Positions 42,294-42,609 of a stretch of 42,609 bases of DNA are shown here, piece after piece (within the stretch, counting starts at the first letter, position 1; every line of letters begins with the position of its first letter). A program made the position numbers and the translations under genes. The notes below the pieces were generated by a model. It searched no databases. It was not told the DNA's origin and saw only the letters and a list, made by a program, of their open reading frames with translations. The stretch is taken from contig JAFQIG010000088.1 in assembly GCA_017397655.1 (NCBI GenBank), positions 1 through 42,609 of the forward strand. The letters are read 5' to 3'. This stretch comes from Clostridia bacterium. GTDB taxonomy: Bacteria; Bacillota; Clostridia; Oscillospirales; Acutalibacteraceae.

Positions 42294-42609
42294 AAAGTAA
42301 AAATCAGAAAGGGGCTGTTTTATAAAAAGCATTGTCAGGAATTGCGTTGCTTTCTTCGATAATATTACTGTTCGGAATATTTTGTCTTTTTATAAGTTTT
42401 TGAGAGGGGTATACTTTTTGATAAGACAATTCCATATGTCTGAAATGCAATATTTCACGCACATTCGCCCATTTTTCTCTTTGCCATACGTCAGTATGGC
42501 TGCATCGAAGAAATGCCCGACTGCACGCAACCTATTGCATTTCAGATGCAACGCAGTTTTGAAAGAGAAGATTTTTGTCACAACAAGGCAAAAATCAGCG
42601 GAAATACGA
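42294..42609. repeat. Inverted-repeat, strongly structured intergenic element
   Basis: No convincing gene lies here. Perfect 14-base arms (42439-42452 and 42533-42546) are separated by 80 bases that hold an inner perfect hairpin CCATAC/GTATGG (42484-42499) and partly complementary flanks. The downstream 60 bases also look structured and non-coding. I suspect a dispersed intergenic repeat of gut clostridia, but that is not shown here. A leftward 63-codon frame across it is considered spurious. Confidence 0.55.

Noticed and set aside
42390-42581. Leftward 63-codon frame over the inverted repeat
   Set aside because: It follows the repeat arms exactly, has no clear ribosome binding site, and its residues come from the palindrome; it is better explained as a chance frame in a structured element.

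Overview
The window looks like chromosomal DNA of a spore-forming, anaerobic gut clostridium, most likely an Oscillospiraceae/Ruminococcaceae relative. The reasons are spoIVB, a pyruvate:ferredoxin oxidoreductase, clostridial gene orders (yajC with a TIGR04086 protein; ftsEX with LytM hydrolases; obg with mini-RNase III), moderate GC, GGAGG ribosome binding sites and sigma-A promoters with 16-17 base spacers. Species cannot be named from the sequence alone. I saw no rRNA, tRNA, CRISPR array, prophage or insertion sequence. Family assignments are from reading motifs, not from searches.

Layout. 1-265 is the start of a leftward pyruvate:ferredoxin oxidoreductase. 489-2572 holds an unknown gene and spoIVB. 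2779-13154 is one tight rightward operon of nine genes behind a strong promoter and a perfect 9+9 base palindrome: a membrane-anchored propeller-like protein, an SGNH hydrolase, a GH32-like protein, an FAD oxidoreductase, a zinc alcohol dehydrogenase, an L-serine dehydratase, a nitrilase-GDPD fusion, a DMT transporter and a PHP phosphatase. It reads as a catabolic pathway for an unidentified glycoconjugate or phosphodiester and is the best candidate for an undescribed system.

13160-16303 is a thiamine-precursor uptake operon (thiamine-binding protein, ThiX, ThiY, ThiZ) controlled by two complete TPP riboswitches in series, each followed by its own terminator. 16469-19897 encodes a CrtI-like FAD oxidoreductase, a flavin/2Fe-2S reductase and an alpha/beta hydrolase.

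19939-31186 is mostly leftward: TIGR04086 protein, YajC, a small Cys protein, then (after rightward thpR) a long block reading PucR-type regulator, ftsE, ftsX, three tandem coiled-coil LytM endopeptidases, an S41 protease-like protein that appears to lack its catalytic residues, and a membrane glycosyltransferase. FtsEX probably gates the three hydrolases. 31495-33562 has an unknown membrane protein converging on an MFS transporter.

33696-39224 is a rightward run: Obg, mini-RNase III, a YitT-family protein, a GH27 alpha-galactosidase with a domain inserted in its barrel, and a PLP aminotransferase. 39320-41212 is a leftward secreted DUF4838 protein cut by an in-frame TGA, with its C-terminal 91 codons still open downstream. 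A secreted protein of unknown function and a large inverted-repeat element close the window.
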